A DNA stretch of 64,000 nt from NCBI GenBank assembly GCA_000156115.1, contig DS995276.1, forward strand, positions 1,718,336 to 1,782,335, written 5' to 3'. The first letter of the stretch is position 1, and the number at the start of each line of letters is the position of its first letter. The translations under genes and the position numbers were made by a program. The notes under the pieces are model-generated. The model did not search any database. It was given only the letters and a program-made list of their open reading frames with translations, and was not told the origin of the DNA. The stretch is from Rhodobacteraceae bacterium HTCC2083. GTDB lineage: Bacteria; Pseudomonadota; Alphaproteobacteria; Rhodobacterales; Rhodobacteraceae. Positions 52,038-61,379 of this stretch are shown here, piece by piece.

Positions 52038-53387
52038 TTAATGTGGCGCGCGGTTTAGCGCGGCTTCGGCCAGCTCGGGCAGGCCCGTTTTCTTGTAAAC
52101 GTCGGCGAGCATCCGATTGAGGGGCACGCCATCGGGGTCAAAAGTGCGCCGCATTTCAAGGACTTGTTGCGCTTGCGCGAGACGGTCGGTTTGCATCAAC
52201 GCATCAAGATGGACCTGTTCGAATAGATCGCGCTGGGCGTGGCTGCCGCCGATTTCAGCCATACGTGGTAGGGCAAGGCCGAGCTGTTTCACGGTTGTTT
52301 CAAAATCTCGACGCGTGTAAGCGAGCAGCCCTTCGCACGCAGGTAGCGCCACGTTTTGCCAAACCTCTTGGTCAAAACCCGGCGCGCTCGCCTTTTGTTT
52401 GATCGCGCTGATCAACGTATCAGCCATCGGGTTGTCCGAGCGTCCAAGTGCGTAGAGGTATTGCATGGTGAGAAAGGGTAGTGTCGTATCCGCGCCGCGT
52501 TGCGCGATGTGATCCGCTACATCTGCCCAGCGATCACCAACGTCTATGCCTGCAAGCTCCATCCGCGCTAGCAAGGATGCCGCGCCGATTTGATCTTGGG
52601 CGAAGTTCTTCTCCAATCCCCACACATGGGTGTCATAGGCAGCAAGCACGTCATCGTGTTGACCCATGGAGATGTAAAACAGCGCCAGATGCCACCAATT
52701 GTGGCTGTACATAAAGCTGTTGAGACCCTCCCAACGCGGAGCCATCTCTTCCATGAATTTAGCGCCTTCAACCACGCGTCCTTCGCTCAGCATCACATGG
52801 GCAATCGCGTGATGTGCCCAAGCATCTTTTGGCTCAATCTCTATAGCGTGGCGCGCGCTGGCTTCGGCTTGAGCGAGTTGATGACATTGCTCATACCCAA
52901 ATGCTATCATGCCATGGACGTAGGGTTCATGCGCCGCATCTGGCAGAGCTTTGAGGCAACTGCGCAGCATGGCAGGGGCGTCGCCCGCATTGAAATGCAG
53001 GTATTGGGCGAGTTTGATGATCACCAGATCGCGTGGGTACTGATCGCTATGAGATTCGCACATCTGCATGGTTTCAGGCACATCACCCGACGCCCATGTC
53101 GCGGCGATCATCTGGGTGGAGCGTTCGCGCGGATTTGAGGTTTGCGCCGCTTTGGCGCGCGCGATGTAGGGAGCGGCCTTGTCGGCGGCGACGGGCGCTT
53201 CAAGGAACATCCAAAGCATGCCCGCATATGCGTTGGCAAGCGCGTTGCTCTTGGCATTATCCGCAGTTGCGAGGATGTTGGCGGCCTTGGGTTGATAGGC
53301 CAAGAAGCCATGCACGAAGTCATCGAGGCCCTGCGCGGTGTCGGGATCACACGCGGACATTTCGTTGCTGAAGCGATCAGTTTGCAT
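52038..53387 (-). CDS. TTC38-like tetratricopeptide repeat protein
   Basis: A 449-residue helical repeat protein similar to human TTC38. Typical stretches are FLAYQPKAANILATADNAKS, ERSTQMIAATWASGDVPET, VHGMIAFGYEQCHQLAQAEA, and the conserved SFMYSHNWWHLALFYISMGQ. The role of this family in bacteria is unknown. It is the last gene of the nine-gene minus-strand polycistron and overlaps the alpha/beta hydrolase gene by 11 bases. Confidence 0.85.
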   Translation of the reverse strand: MQTDRFSNEMSACDPDTAQGLDDFVHGFLAYQPKAANILATADNAKSNALANAYAGMLWMFLEAPVAADKAAPYIARAKAAQTSNPRERSTQMIAATWASGDVPETMQMCESHSDQYPRDLVIIKLAQYLHFNAGDAPAMLRSCLKALPDAAHEPYVHGMIAFGYEQCHQLAQAEASARHAIEIEPKDAWAHHAIAHVMLSEGRVVEGAKFMEEMAPRWEGLNSFMYSHNWWHLALFYISMGQHDDVLAAYDTHVWGLEKNFAQDQIGAASLLARMELAGIDVGDRWADVADHIAQRGADTTLPFLTMQYLYALGRSDNPMADTLISAIKQKASAPGFDQEVWQNVALPACEGLLAYTRRDFETTVKQLGLALPRMAEIGGSHAQRDLFEQVHLDALMQTDRLAQAQQVLEMRRTFDPDGVPLNRMLADVYKKTGLPELAEAALNRAPH

Positions 53388-54183
53388 ATGTGTGCTCCTT
53401 TAAAAAGGGCGCAAGGTGGGTCAGAACCGCAGCGGATGCATCCCAATGGATGGAATGGCCTGCTTGCGCGATTATCTCGATGCGAACTTGGCGGATTTCT
53501 TGTAGTAGGTCTAGGGCTTCGTCATGGGGCACGATCAGATCGTTTTGAGCGAGAAGCGCGAGGGTCGGTGCGGTGATGCGCCTTGTCAGATCAAGCGGTC
53601 TGTAGCGTTTCAGTGCGTCAAGTTGATGCTGCATTGCGCTCAGGCTCTGCGCATGTGGGTAGGCAAGGCTAGCGACAACTGCGCCCTCAACTTGCTCGGG
53701 CGTGTCGAAAAAACTGTGATGGAACAGCCAAGGAAATAGGCTGCGCAGCCACAGGCCTTCGGGACCACTCGCGCGAATATCGCAAAAGTTTTGAAATAGA
53801 TGCCAAGAGCGGGACAGGTTCATCGGCGCACTGCACAAAAGGGTCAGTGATTGGATGCGGTCAGGCGCGAGAATGGCCAGTTCTGCCGCGATATAGCCGC
53901 CCATCGAATGGCCTATGATATGCGCGTGGGCTAGGTTCCGATGATCCATCAGCGCAAGAATATCAGCGGCATTTTGTTCGGGTGAAGTGGGTGCAGTGGA
54001 CGGCACTGTGCGACCCGTTGTGCGATTGTCGGGGCGAATAACAGTGTGGTTTTCAGCGAGTGGTGCGATCAAAGGACCCCAGCTTGCGCTATCACTGAGC
54101 ATGCCTGCGATCAGAATGATCGGCGGGCCGGAACCTTCGGTTTCATAGTGCAACGTGATGTCTGATAGCTTTAGGTTCGGCAT
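53377..54183 (-). CDS. Alpha/beta hydrolase
   Basis: A 268-residue hydrolase of the esterase/lipase-like fold. The nucleophile elbow is IIGHSMGGYIAAELA (Ser in GHSMG). The oxyanion loop is ILIAGMLSDSASWG, the acid is probably Asp in ALLAQNDLIVP, and the His is in QAGHSIHWD. No signal peptide. It could cleave an ester, lactone or amide intermediate made by the neighbouring enzymes. Overlaps the TTC38-like gene by 11 bases; three bases lie between it and the P1 peptidase gene. Confidence 0.88.
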   Translation of the reverse strand: MPNLKLSDITLHYETEGSGPPIILIAGMLSDSASWGPLIAPLAENHTVIRPDNRTTGRTVPSTAPTSPEQNAADILALMDHRNLAHAHIIGHSMGGYIAAELAILAPDRIQSLTLLCSAPMNLSRSWHLFQNFCDIRASGPEGLWLRSLFPWLFHHSFFDTPEQVEGAVVASLAYPHAQSLSAMQHQLDALKRYRPLDLTRRITAPTLALLAQNDLIVPHDEALDLLQEIRQVRIEIIAQAGHSIHWDASAAVLTHLAPFLKEHTYAN

Positions 54184-54186
54184 ACT

Positions 54187-55191
54187 TTAGCTCGCATTCT
54201 TTTCGCGCCATGTGGGCAGCAGATTGCCTTTCGCAGGCGTCGCCTCATAGATTGCACGGGCGATTGCGCGGGCAACGCAGAGCGAGGCGGCATGGCCTAT
54301 CATTGCAATGTCAAGATCGGGTGCGCTTAGCTCCTTTGTGCTCGTTGTTGTGCTGAAGATCAGATCACCGTCCATGGGTGTGTGCGCTGGCATGCACGCC
54401 CGCCCGATCCCGTCGTGGGCGGCGATGGCCATGCGTTTGCACTGCGCTTTGCTGAGCTTTGCGTCCGTCGCGACGATGCCAATGGTTGTGTTTGCGTGGC
54501 GCATCATTGCGGTGATCTTGTCGGATTTCATATCGCGCCCAAGGCCGGAACGCGGATCGGGGCCAAGGCCACCGAACTCGCCTTCAATCTCAAAAGTGGC
54601 GGCCCAAAAGTGGCGACCACCGGGTGTTGTGACTGCGCCAATGGGATTGGCAATCATCAGCGCACCGACTGCAATGCCATTGTCGAGGACCAGCGACGCA
54701 GAGCCTGCGCCTCCCATCAAAGACGCACTCATCGCGCCGAGGCCTGCACCAACGGAACCGAGAGCGAAATCAGCTTTTGAGCTTTCAAGCGCTGCTTCAC
54801 CAAGCTTGGGGTAGGGGCTTTGTTGCCAATTTTTGTTGCCACCATTGATCAGATCGAAAATGATCGCGGCGGGTACGATTGGCACACGCGCCGTGTGTAC
54901 GGGAAAGCCACGACCCTGACTGCGCAGTCCTTGAACCACGCCGCTGGCCGCATCAAGGCCAAACGCGGAGCCACCCGAGAGCACGAATGCATCCACACCC
55001 GGCGCGGATTTTTCGGGATCAAGCAGATCCGTTTCGCGACTGCCCGGCGCACCACCCATCACGTGTACGGAGGACGTGAGGGGGCTATCGGCGGTCAGAA
55101 CCGTGGTGCCGGATTTGAGCTTTGGATCGTGTGCGTGGCCAACTTTGAGACCTTGCACATCCGTTATCAAATTTAGGGGACCTGGTTGCAT
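54187..55191 (-). CDS. P1/DmpA-family aminopeptidase (beta-peptidyl aminopeptidase or NylC-like)
   Basis: A 334-residue N-terminal-nucleophile-type amidase. Members cut themselves and act on D-, L- or beta-aminoacyl amides and, in NylC, nylon oligomers. Visible family blocks are GLKVGHAHDPKLKSGTTVL near the start, FVLSGGSAFGLDAASGVVQ, NPIGAVTTPGGRHFWAA, and HANTTIGIVATDAKLSK with the probable nucleophilic Thr. HTPMDGDLIFSTTT follows. No signal peptide. It lies in the middle of the nine-gene polycistron, 48 bases after the SDR gene. Confidence 0.9.
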   Translation of the reverse strand: MQPGPLNLITDVQGLKVGHAHDPKLKSGTTVLTADSPLTSSVHVMGGAPGSRETDLLDPEKSAPGVDAFVLSGGSAFGLDAASGVVQGLRSQGRGFPVHTARVPIVPAAIIFDLINGGNKNWQQSPYPKLGEAALESSKADFALGSVGAGLGAMSASLMGGAGSASLVLDNGIAVGALMIANPIGAVTTPGGRHFWAATFEIEGEFGGLGPDPRSGLGRDMKSDKITAMMRHANTTIGIVATDAKLSKAQCKRMAIAAHDGIGRACMPAHTPMDGDLIFSTTTSTKELSAPDLDIAMIGHAASLCVARAIARAIYEATPAKGNLLPTWREKNAS

Positions 55192-55239
55192 AGTGCGGGT
55201 GCCTTCGGCGAGAGTTTAAGGGACAAAATGAAGAGGTGC

Positions 55240-55980
55240 CTAAATACAGCGGCCACCGTCAACTTCCATACAAACGCCGGTGATCATGCTGGCTTCGTCA
55301 GAGCAGAGATAGCACGCTGCATTGCCCATGTCTTCGGGGGTGGAAAAGCGGCCAATTGGGATGGTCGCGAGGAATTGCGCGCGCCGCTCTGGTGTGTCTT
55401 CGCCCATGAAGGAGGCCAGCAGAGGGGTTTCGCCAGCCACGGGGTTCAATGCATTGACCCTTATGCCGTAGGGGGCAAGTTCAACGGCCATGGTTTTTGT
55501 GGCGGTGTTCATCCAGCCTTTGGATGCATTGTACCAGTTGAGATTGGGGCGCGGGCTGACCCCAGCGGTGGAGGCAACGTTCAAGATCGCACCGGATTCT
55601 CGGGTCTTCATATGTGTATTGAACGCGCGCGCGATGAGATAGACAGATTTGCAGTTCACAGCGAAGACGCGGTCGAAATCCGGTTCGGAAACCGTCTCCA
55701 TCGGGGCAGGCAAATGGGTGACGCCTGCGTTATTCACTATGATATCCACGTTGCCCATTTCTTTGATTGCAAGGTCTGCCATCGCTTGAACGCTGGCCCC
55801 GTCAGCGACATCGACCATGCAAGGCATGCCGTTGATTTCCGTGGCAATCGTTTGCGCGGCCTCTCCGTTGATATCAGCAACGAGAACTTGTGCACCTTCC
55901 GCTGCAAATTTGCGCGCGATGCCAGCGCCAAAGCCAGAGCCTGCACCTGTCACAATGGCGGTTTTATTGAGTAGACGCAT
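55240..55980 (-). CDS. Short-chain dehydrogenase/reductase
   Basis: A 246-residue NAD(P)-dependent SDR with TGAGSGFGAGIARKFA, VNNAGVTHLPAP and NVASTAGVSPRPNLNWYNAS(K), in which Tyr-x3-Lys is the active site. FMGEDTPERRAQFLATIPIG and the C-terminal VDGGRCI are typical of the 3-ketoacyl/alcohol-dehydrogenase-like group. Substrate unknown. It overlaps the small membrane protein gene by 17 bases. Confidence 0.9.
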   Translation of the reverse strand: MRLLNKTAIVTGAGSGFGAGIARKFAAEGAQVLVADINGEAAQTIATEINGMPCMVDVADGASVQAMADLAIKEMGNVDIIVNNAGVTHLPAPMETVSEPDFDRVFAVNCKSVYLIARAFNTHMKTRESGAILNVASTAGVSPRPNLNWYNASKGWMNTATKTMAVELAPYGIRVNALNPVAGETPLLASFMGEDTPERRAQFLATIPIGRFSTPEDMGNAACYLCSDEASMITGVCMEVDGGRCI

Positions 55981-56506
55981 AGTTCTCTCCTTTTTTGGGA
56001 CGTTCGCGCCACATTACGTAGAGCGCGGCGAGTGCGCCTAAAGCGCCGCCGAAATAACTGGCCTTATGCATGATTGCTGCGCGCACGAAGCCTTCAGGAT
56101 CGGAAAACGCATCGACGTTTGGCAGGTAACCCACGAGGCCATTGATGTCAGCTATATGGCCAAACGCGAGGCCGATGACGGTGCCGATGGCAGCGATGGA
56201 AGTGGCAATCCAGATCGATTTGAGGCCAGCATAGAAATAACGCCGCCGACCCGCTTGCGCGAACATGCCAAGGGTGAACGCGGGCAGGCCCATGAGCAGA
56301 CCCATCCACCAAGTCGCCAGCGCGCCAACAACGCCCGCCCCTACGCGATTTTGCAAAACCGGATCAATCGCGAATTGTGCGAATTTGACGTCGTAAAAAT
56401 AGCTCGCCCCAATGCCAAAGCTGATTTGATTGTGCAAAATACCAAAGATCGCAGCGGCGAACATGGCGCAAAAACACAGGCATATGAAAACCGCGAGCCT
56501 AGCCAT
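55964..56506 (-). CDS. Small membrane protein with four helices, unknown function
   Basis: 180 residues. Hydrophobic segments are LAVFICLCFCAMFAAAIFGI near the start, GVVGALATWWMGLLMGLPAF, IWIATSIAAIGTVIGLAFG, and ASYFGGALGALAALYVMW at the end. A loop contains NQISFGIGASYFYDVKFAQF. I do not recognise a family. The start at ATG 56506 gives an 8-base overlap with the aldehyde dehydrogenase gene. The tight packing suggests a role with the cluster, but nothing in the sequence says what. Confidence 0.75.
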   Translation of the reverse strand: MARLAVFICLCFCAMFAAAIFGILHNQISFGIGASYFYDVKFAQFAIDPVLQNRVGAGVVGALATWWMGLLMGLPAFTLGMFAQAGRRRYFYAGLKSIWIATSIAAIGTVIGLAFGHIADINGLVGYLPNVDAFSDPEGFVRAAIMHKASYFGGALGALAALYVMWRERPKKGENYASTQ

Positions 56507-57953
56507 GTTTGGCGGCCACCGTCTTGAGGGTTGAGAAGCCGTAGAGGGCTTCGAAGCCTTTTTCGCGGCCATGGCCGGATTTTCCGACACCACCGAAAGG
56601 AAGTTCGACACCACCACCCGCGCCATAATTGTTGATGAAGACTTGGCCGGATTTCAACGCTTTGGCGAGGCGCATTTGGCGCGCGCCATTCTCTGTCCAG
56701 ACGCTTGCCACAAGGCCGAAGTCCGTGCCGTTGGCAATTGCGACGGCCTCAGCTTCATCTTTGAAAGGGATGACAATTTGGACAGGGCCGAAGATTTCTT
56801 GTTGTGCGAGAGGATGGTGTGGATCTGAGCACAGCAACAGATGCGGCGCTACATACGCGCCTTTGCTTGGTGCACCCTCAGCGATCTGGCCAGTAGCTGC
56901 AATGTGCAAATCTTTGCCTTGCGCCAGAAACCCTGTGACGATCTCTTTCTGGCGCTCGGATATCAGTGGCCCAAGGTTGAGGTCATCCATTGCAGGACCG
57001 ACGGTGAGGGCACTGTAGCGCTCTGACATTGCTGCGACGACTTCCGCGTAACGGTTTTCCTGGACAAGGATGCGAGAAGAGGCAGAGCAGGTTTGACCAG
57101 CGTTCTGGATGCCCGCGTTGACAAGAAAGGGCAGCGCGTCGTCTAGATTTGCGTCCTCGAATACCAATTGCGGGGATTTGCCACCAAGTTCTAGCGTGAC
57201 GGGGACAACATTCGCGCCTGCGGCTTGTTGAACAAGTGCACCTGTCGCGACGGAGCCGGTGAACGAAATGTGCTGCACATCTTTATGTGATGAGAGTGCT
57301 GCACCCGCTTCTGCGCCAAGACCTGGGACAACGTTCAAAGCGCCATCTGGTAGACCAGCAGTGCGTGCAATTTCGGCGAACATCAATGCGGTGAGGCAGG
57401 CTTCCTCCGCGGGTTTCAGCACGGCTGCGTTGCCCATGGCGAGCGCCGCGCCAACAGATCTGCCGATGATCTGCATCGGGTAGTTCCAAGGCACGATGTG
57501 GCCCGTTACCCCATGCGGTTCCCGCAACGTGTAGACGGTGTAGCCACCGAGATAAGGGATTGTTTCACCGTGGATCTTATCTGCCGAGCCACCATAGAAT
57601 TCCATATAGCGTGCAAGTGCAATAGCGTCCGCGCGCGCTTGAGTTAGGGGTTTGCCAACATCGTGCGCCTCAAGTTCCGCCAGAAGATCAACATGTTCCA
57701 GAACCAGTTGGCCGATGCGAGTCAAGATACGTCCCCGCTCCAGCGCTGTCTTGCTGCCCCATTCGCCGTTCAAGGCGCTCTGAGCCGCCTCCACAGACGC
57801 ATCAATGTCGCGGCTTTGGCCGCGCGCGATTTGGGTCAGCTCGCTGCCGTTTGAGGGGTCAATTAGCGCAAGCGTTTGACCATCGAGCGGTGCTCGCCAT
57901 GTGCCATTGATCAGGCAGTGTGCTGGGTTGAAGGGCAGATCAGGAAGAGACAT
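56499..57953 (-). CDS. NAD(P)-dependent aldehyde dehydrogenase
   Basis: A 484-residue enzyme that oxidises an aldehyde to an acid. It has VPWNYPMQIIGRSVG, the Glu in LELGGKSPQLVF, the nucleophilic Cys in AGQTCSASSRILV, and PFGGVGKSGHGREKG at the end. The subgroup resembles betaine- or aminobutyraldehyde-type dehydrogenases, but the substrate is not certain. It overlaps the ABC ATPase gene by 14 bases and the membrane protein gene by 8. Confidence 0.92.
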   Translation of the reverse strand: MSLPDLPFNPAHCLINGTWRAPLDGQTLALIDPSNGSELTQIARGQSRDIDASVEAAQSALNGEWGSKTALERGRILTRIGQLVLEHVDLLAELEAHDVGKPLTQARADAIALARYMEFYGGSADKIHGETIPYLGGYTVYTLREPHGVTGHIVPWNYPMQIIGRSVGAALAMGNAAVLKPAEEACLTALMFAEIARTAGLPDGALNVVPGLGAEAGAALSSHKDVQHISFTGSVATGALVQQAAGANVVPVTLELGGKSPQLVFEDANLDDALPFLVNAGIQNAGQTCSASSRILVQENRYAEVVAAMSERYSALTVGPAMDDLNLGPLISERQKEIVTGFLAQGKDLHIAATGQIAEGAPSKGAYVAPHLLLCSDPHHPLAQQEIFGPVQIVIPFKDEAEAVAIANGTDFGLVASVWTENGARQMRLAKALKSGQVFINNYGAGGGVELPFGGVGKSGHGREKGFEALYGFSTLKTVAAKHG

Positions 57954-59541
57954 CGGTAAGCGCTTTCACATCAGGAAGGGTCGGGGCGGCTTTGATAAGG
58001 CTCGCAGTATAGGGGTGACGTGGGTTGGTGAAAACTTGTTCGGTTTCACCATCCTCAACAATCTCGCCGTCCTTCATCACTAACACGCGATCAGTAATCG
58101 TGCGCACAACAGAGAGGTCGTGGCTGATGAACAGATAGCTGAGATCATGGGTCTGTGTCAGTTCAGCGATGAGATCAAGGATCTGTGCGCGGATTGACAC
58201 GTCGAGTGCGCTGACGGCTTCATCGAAAATGATCAGTTCTGGATTAATGATCAACGCGCGTGCAATTGCGATGCGTTGGCGCTGCCCGCCCGAGAATGCG
58301 TGGATGTATTTGTTCGCGTCAGTAGGGTGCAAACCAACGGCGATCAGCACTTGCGAAATGCGGTTCTCGCGCTCTTGCCCGCGGGGTGGGTTGGGCAGCA
58401 AATGAAAGGGTTCAGTGATGATGCGCGCAACTTTATGGCGTGGGTTGAAGCTGCCGTAGGGATCTTGGAACACCACCTGCAGGCCAGAGCGCAACGCCGC
58501 TGGCATGTCGGGTGCAACCCTTTGATTGAACGCCGTAATGCTGCCCCTTTGAAGTGGCTCAAGCCCAAGGATCGCGCGAGTCAAGGTGGACTTACCGCAA
58601 CCGCTTTCTCCGACGAGGCCTATGCGTTCGCCTTTGCGCAAAGTGAAGCTAACAGCGTTAACTGCGCGTGTGTAGGTGCGTGGGGCGAATAATTCGGTGC
58701 GGGGTTTCGGGTAATCGCGGATCGCGTCCTTGACGACCAAAAGTGCATCTTTCGGCGTGTTTTCCGGCAGCGCCACTTGATGGGCGGAGGCCGCGAATAG
58801 CGCTTTGGTATAGTCGTGCTGCATATTGGCAAACAGCGCCTTGGTCGCACCGGTTTCTACCACCTCACCGTAACGCATCACAACGATGCGTTCGGCCATG
58901 TCGGACACAACAGCGAGGTCATGGGTGATCATCAAAAGCCCCATACCAAAGTCCTGCACAAGATCTTTCAGCAGATCGAGGATCTGTGCTTGGGTCGTCA
59001 CATCAAGTGCGGTCGTGGGTTCATCGGCGATCAACAAGCGCGGGCGTAAAGCGATGGCCATCGCGATCACAACGCGCTGACGTTGCCCGCCAGAGAGCTG
59101 ATGAGGAAAACGCGCGAGGCTGTATTTTTCAGGGGGTAAACCGACGCGCGCAAGGGTTTCCTCTGCACGCTGGCGCGCCTGTTCGCGGGAGCTGTCTGTA
59201 TGGAGTAGGATGGTTTCCATGACCTGATCGCCAATGCTCATCAACGGGTTCAGCGCTGTCATGGGTTCTTGAAACACCATACCGATATCATTGCCGCGCA
59301 GCGCACACATGTCGCCGTCGGGTGCATTCAGTAGCTCTTTGCCATCAAGTTTGATCGAACCCTTTGTCTGAGTTCCCCGTGGCAAAAGTTGCATTACTGA
59401 AAACGCGGTAAGCGATTTGCCAGAGCCGCTTTCACCCGTGATCGCCACGATCTCCCCTTGGGCGACGCTGAGACTGACATCCTTTAGGATGGGTGTCCCA
59501 TGAATGGATATGGAGAGATCTTTGATGGTGAGTAAGCTCAT
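57940..59541 (-). CDS. Peptide-type ABC importer, fused ATPases
   Basis: 533 residues with two complete ATPase domains of the Dpp/Opp type in one chain, as in YejF and GsiA. Domain 1 has GESGSGKSLTAFS and LSGGQRQRVVIAMA. Domain 2 has GESGCGKSTLTRAIL and FSGGQRQRIAIARAL. Oligopeptide-type C-terminal tails follow each domain (NMQHDYTKALF; NPRHPYTASLI). It serves the two permeases upstream, overlapping the second by 4 bases. Confidence 0.95.
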   Translation of the reverse strand: MSLLTIKDLSISIHGTPILKDVSLSVAQGEIVAITGESGSGKSLTAFSVMQLLPRGTQTKGSIKLDGKELLNAPDGDMCALRGNDIGMVFQEPMTALNPLMSIGDQVMETILLHTDSSREQARQRAEETLARVGLPPEKYSLARFPHQLSGGQRQRVVIAMAIALRPRLLIADEPTTALDVTTQAQILDLLKDLVQDFGMGLLMITHDLAVVSDMAERIVVMRYGEVVETGATKALFANMQHDYTKALFAASAHQVALPENTPKDALLVVKDAIRDYPKPRTELFAPRTYTRAVNAVSFTLRKGERIGLVGESGCGKSTLTRAILGLEPLQRGSITAFNQRVAPDMPAALRSGLQVVFQDPYGSFNPRHKVARIITEPFHLLPNPPRGQERENRISQVLIAVGLHPTDANKYIHAFSGGQRQRIAIARALIINPELIIFDEAVSALDVSIRAQILDLIAELTQTHDLSYLFISHDLSVVRTITDRVLVMKDGEIVEDGETEQVFTNPRHPYTASLIKAAPTLPDVKALTDVSS

Positions 59542-60359
59542 ATGCGCTCCACTCTAATGCGTGGATCCAGCAGGTCGCGTAGGCCATCGCCCATCAGGTT
59601 AAGGCCAAGGACAGTGAGTATGATTGCACCGCCGGGAATGAGCGCGAGATGTGGTGCAAAGCTGACCATTGTTTGCGCATCGGCCAGCATACGTCCCCAG
59701 CTTGGCAGTGGTGGTTGCGCACCAAGGCCGACGTAGGAGAGACCCGCTTCTGCGAGGATGCCAAGGGAGAATTGGATCGTGCCCTGAACGATCAATAGGT
59801 TGGTGACGTTGGGCAGGATGTGTTCCATCGAAATACGTGCGTTGCCCTTGCCAGAGACACGCGCGGCCATGATGAACTCGCGCTGCCACAGGGGGAGTGC
59901 TGCGCTGCGTGTGAGCCGCGCGAACACGGGGATATTAAAGATGCCGATCGCGATAATCGCATTGATCGCGCCGGGGCCGAACACAGCAGTGATTAGGATC
60001 GCGATAACGAGGGAGGGGAACGCAAAAACCAAGTCATTGCCCCGCATGATGACCTCATCAAGCAAGCTTCCCTGGCGCGCGGCAGCGGCGAGGCCAAGCG
60101 GCACGCCAACGCCTATTCCGATGCCTACGGCAACCAACGCCACTGCAATCGAGGTGCGCGCGCCAACCATGATCATCGAGAAAATATCGCGCCCAAAATG
60201 ATCGGTGCCAAGCCAGTTGGTGCCGTTTGGGGTTTGCAATTTCGAGGGGATATTCATCTGAGTCACATCAAACGGCGTCCAGATGAAGCTAATGAGCGCG
60301 GCGGCGATAAAAAGTGTGCTCAGCGCCGTGCCAATGACAAGGTTGCGTGAGGTTTTCAT
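59538..60359 (-). CDS. Peptide-type ABC permease, DppC/OppC family
   Basis: A 273-residue permease with an N-terminal membrane helix, an exported segment (PNGTNWLGTDHFGRDIFS, the DppC signature) and five further helices. The EAA-like loop includes EFIMAARVSGKGNARISMEH. ATG 60359 gives a GAGGT ribosome-binding site and a 4-base overlap with the first permease. Confidence 0.94.
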   Translation of the reverse strand: MKTSRNLVIGTALSTLFIAAALISFIWTPFDVTQMNIPSKLQTPNGTNWLGTDHFGRDIFSMIMVGARTSIAVALVAVGIGIGVGVPLGLAAAARQGSLLDEVIMRGNDLVFAFPSLVIAILITAVFGPGAINAIIAIGIFNIPVFARLTRSAALPLWQREFIMAARVSGKGNARISMEHILPNVTNLLIVQGTIQFSLGILAEAGLSYVGLGAQPPLPSWGRMLADAQTMVSFAPHLALIPGGAIILTVLGLNLMGDGLRDLLDPRIRVERI

Positions 60360-61303
60360 GTGCGCGACCTCAGGCGTGGATCGACCCATGCATAGGCGAG
60401 ATCAACGATGAAGTTCACCAAGATGACCGCGAATACCAAAAGCATCACGACACTTTCCACGACGATCAGATCGCGTTGAGAAATGGATTGAAAGACTAGC
60501 CGACCGAGGCCGGGAAGATAAAAGACCTGCTCGATAATGATCGACCCTGCAAGGAGGAAGGAAAACTGCAACCCAATGATCGTGAGCACAGGAATAAGCG
60601 CGTTGCGCAGCGCATGCCGCCAAAGCGCTTGTCGCGGTGTGAGGCCTTTGGCGCGGGCGGTGCGGATGAAATCCTCGTTGAGGATATCAAGCAAGGAAGA
60701 ACGCATGACGCGCGCAAGGATCGCCGCTTGGGGAAGCGCGAGGGCGATTGCAGGAAGTGTCAGGGCTTTGAGGCCTGTGAAAAGGCCGTTATCCCAACCT
60801 GGAAAACCACCTGCGGAAAACCAACGCAGGTTGATCGCGAAAACCAGAACCAACATCATCGCGAACCAGAAATTCGGGATCGCGACGCCAAGTTGTGTGG
60901 CCCCCATGATGCTGACATCGCCAAGACCGCCACGTCGCGAGGCCGCGTAAATACCTGCAGGAAAGGCAATCAATGTGGAGAGTGCGAGCGCGTAAATCGC
61001 CAGCGGCAGCGATACCCAAAGCCGATCTTGCACCATATCCGCAACGGGCGTCCGGTAGGTGTAGGACGTACCAAAATCGCCCTGAAGCATGCCGAAGGTC
61101 CACGACAGATAGCGCTCCAGCTTGCTTTGGTTCAGGCCTAGTTCTTCGCGGAGCGCGTTCAGCGTGTCTTCTTGCGCATTGATCCCAAGCATGAAGGAGG
61201 CAGGATCACCTGGCGCGACCTCGATCACCAGAAAAATGACGAGGCTGGCGATGATCAAGCTGATCGCAAGCGACAGCAAGCGTTTGAGAGAGTAGCGCAG
61301 CAT
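60356..61303 (-). CDS. Peptide-type ABC permease, DppB/OppB family
   Basis: A 315-residue permease with six membrane helices. It has the DppB start (SLKRLLSLAISLIIASLVIF), EVAPGDPA, the EAA loop DFIRTARAKGLTPRQALWRH, and QVFYLPGLGRLVFQSISQRD. It is the first gene of the nine-gene minus-strand polycistron. Its promoter must lie in the 76 bases shared with the divergent deacetylase-family gene. Confidence 0.95.
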   Translation of the reverse strand: MLRYSLKRLLSLAISLIIASLVIFLVIEVAPGDPASFMLGINAQEDTLNALREELGLNQSKLERYLSWTFGMLQGDFGTSYTYRTPVADMVQDRLWVSLPLAIYALALSTLIAFPAGIYAASRRGGLGDVSIMGATQLGVAIPNFWFAMMLVLVFAINLRWFSAGGFPGWDNGLFTGLKALTLPAIALALPQAAILARVMRSSLLDILNEDFIRTARAKGLTPRQALWRHALRNALIPVLTIIGLQFSFLLAGSIIIEQVFYLPGLGRLVFQSISQRDLIVVESVVMLLVFAVILVNFIVDLAYAWVDPRLRSRT

Positions 61304-61379
61304 ATCGCTACGCTAGGCGAGAGGGGGCGAAGGGTCCAGAGGGCTTGTCGTGGCGCGACGGCGCTGTATGTGGTAGGAC
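61304..61379. promoter_or_regulatory. Divergent control region of the nine-gene polycistron and the deacetylase-family gene
   Basis: Only 76 bases separate the two starts, so promoters and any operator must overlap. I could not define a clear -35/-10 pair. The short spacing implies co-regulation, which is an inference. Confidence 0.35.
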
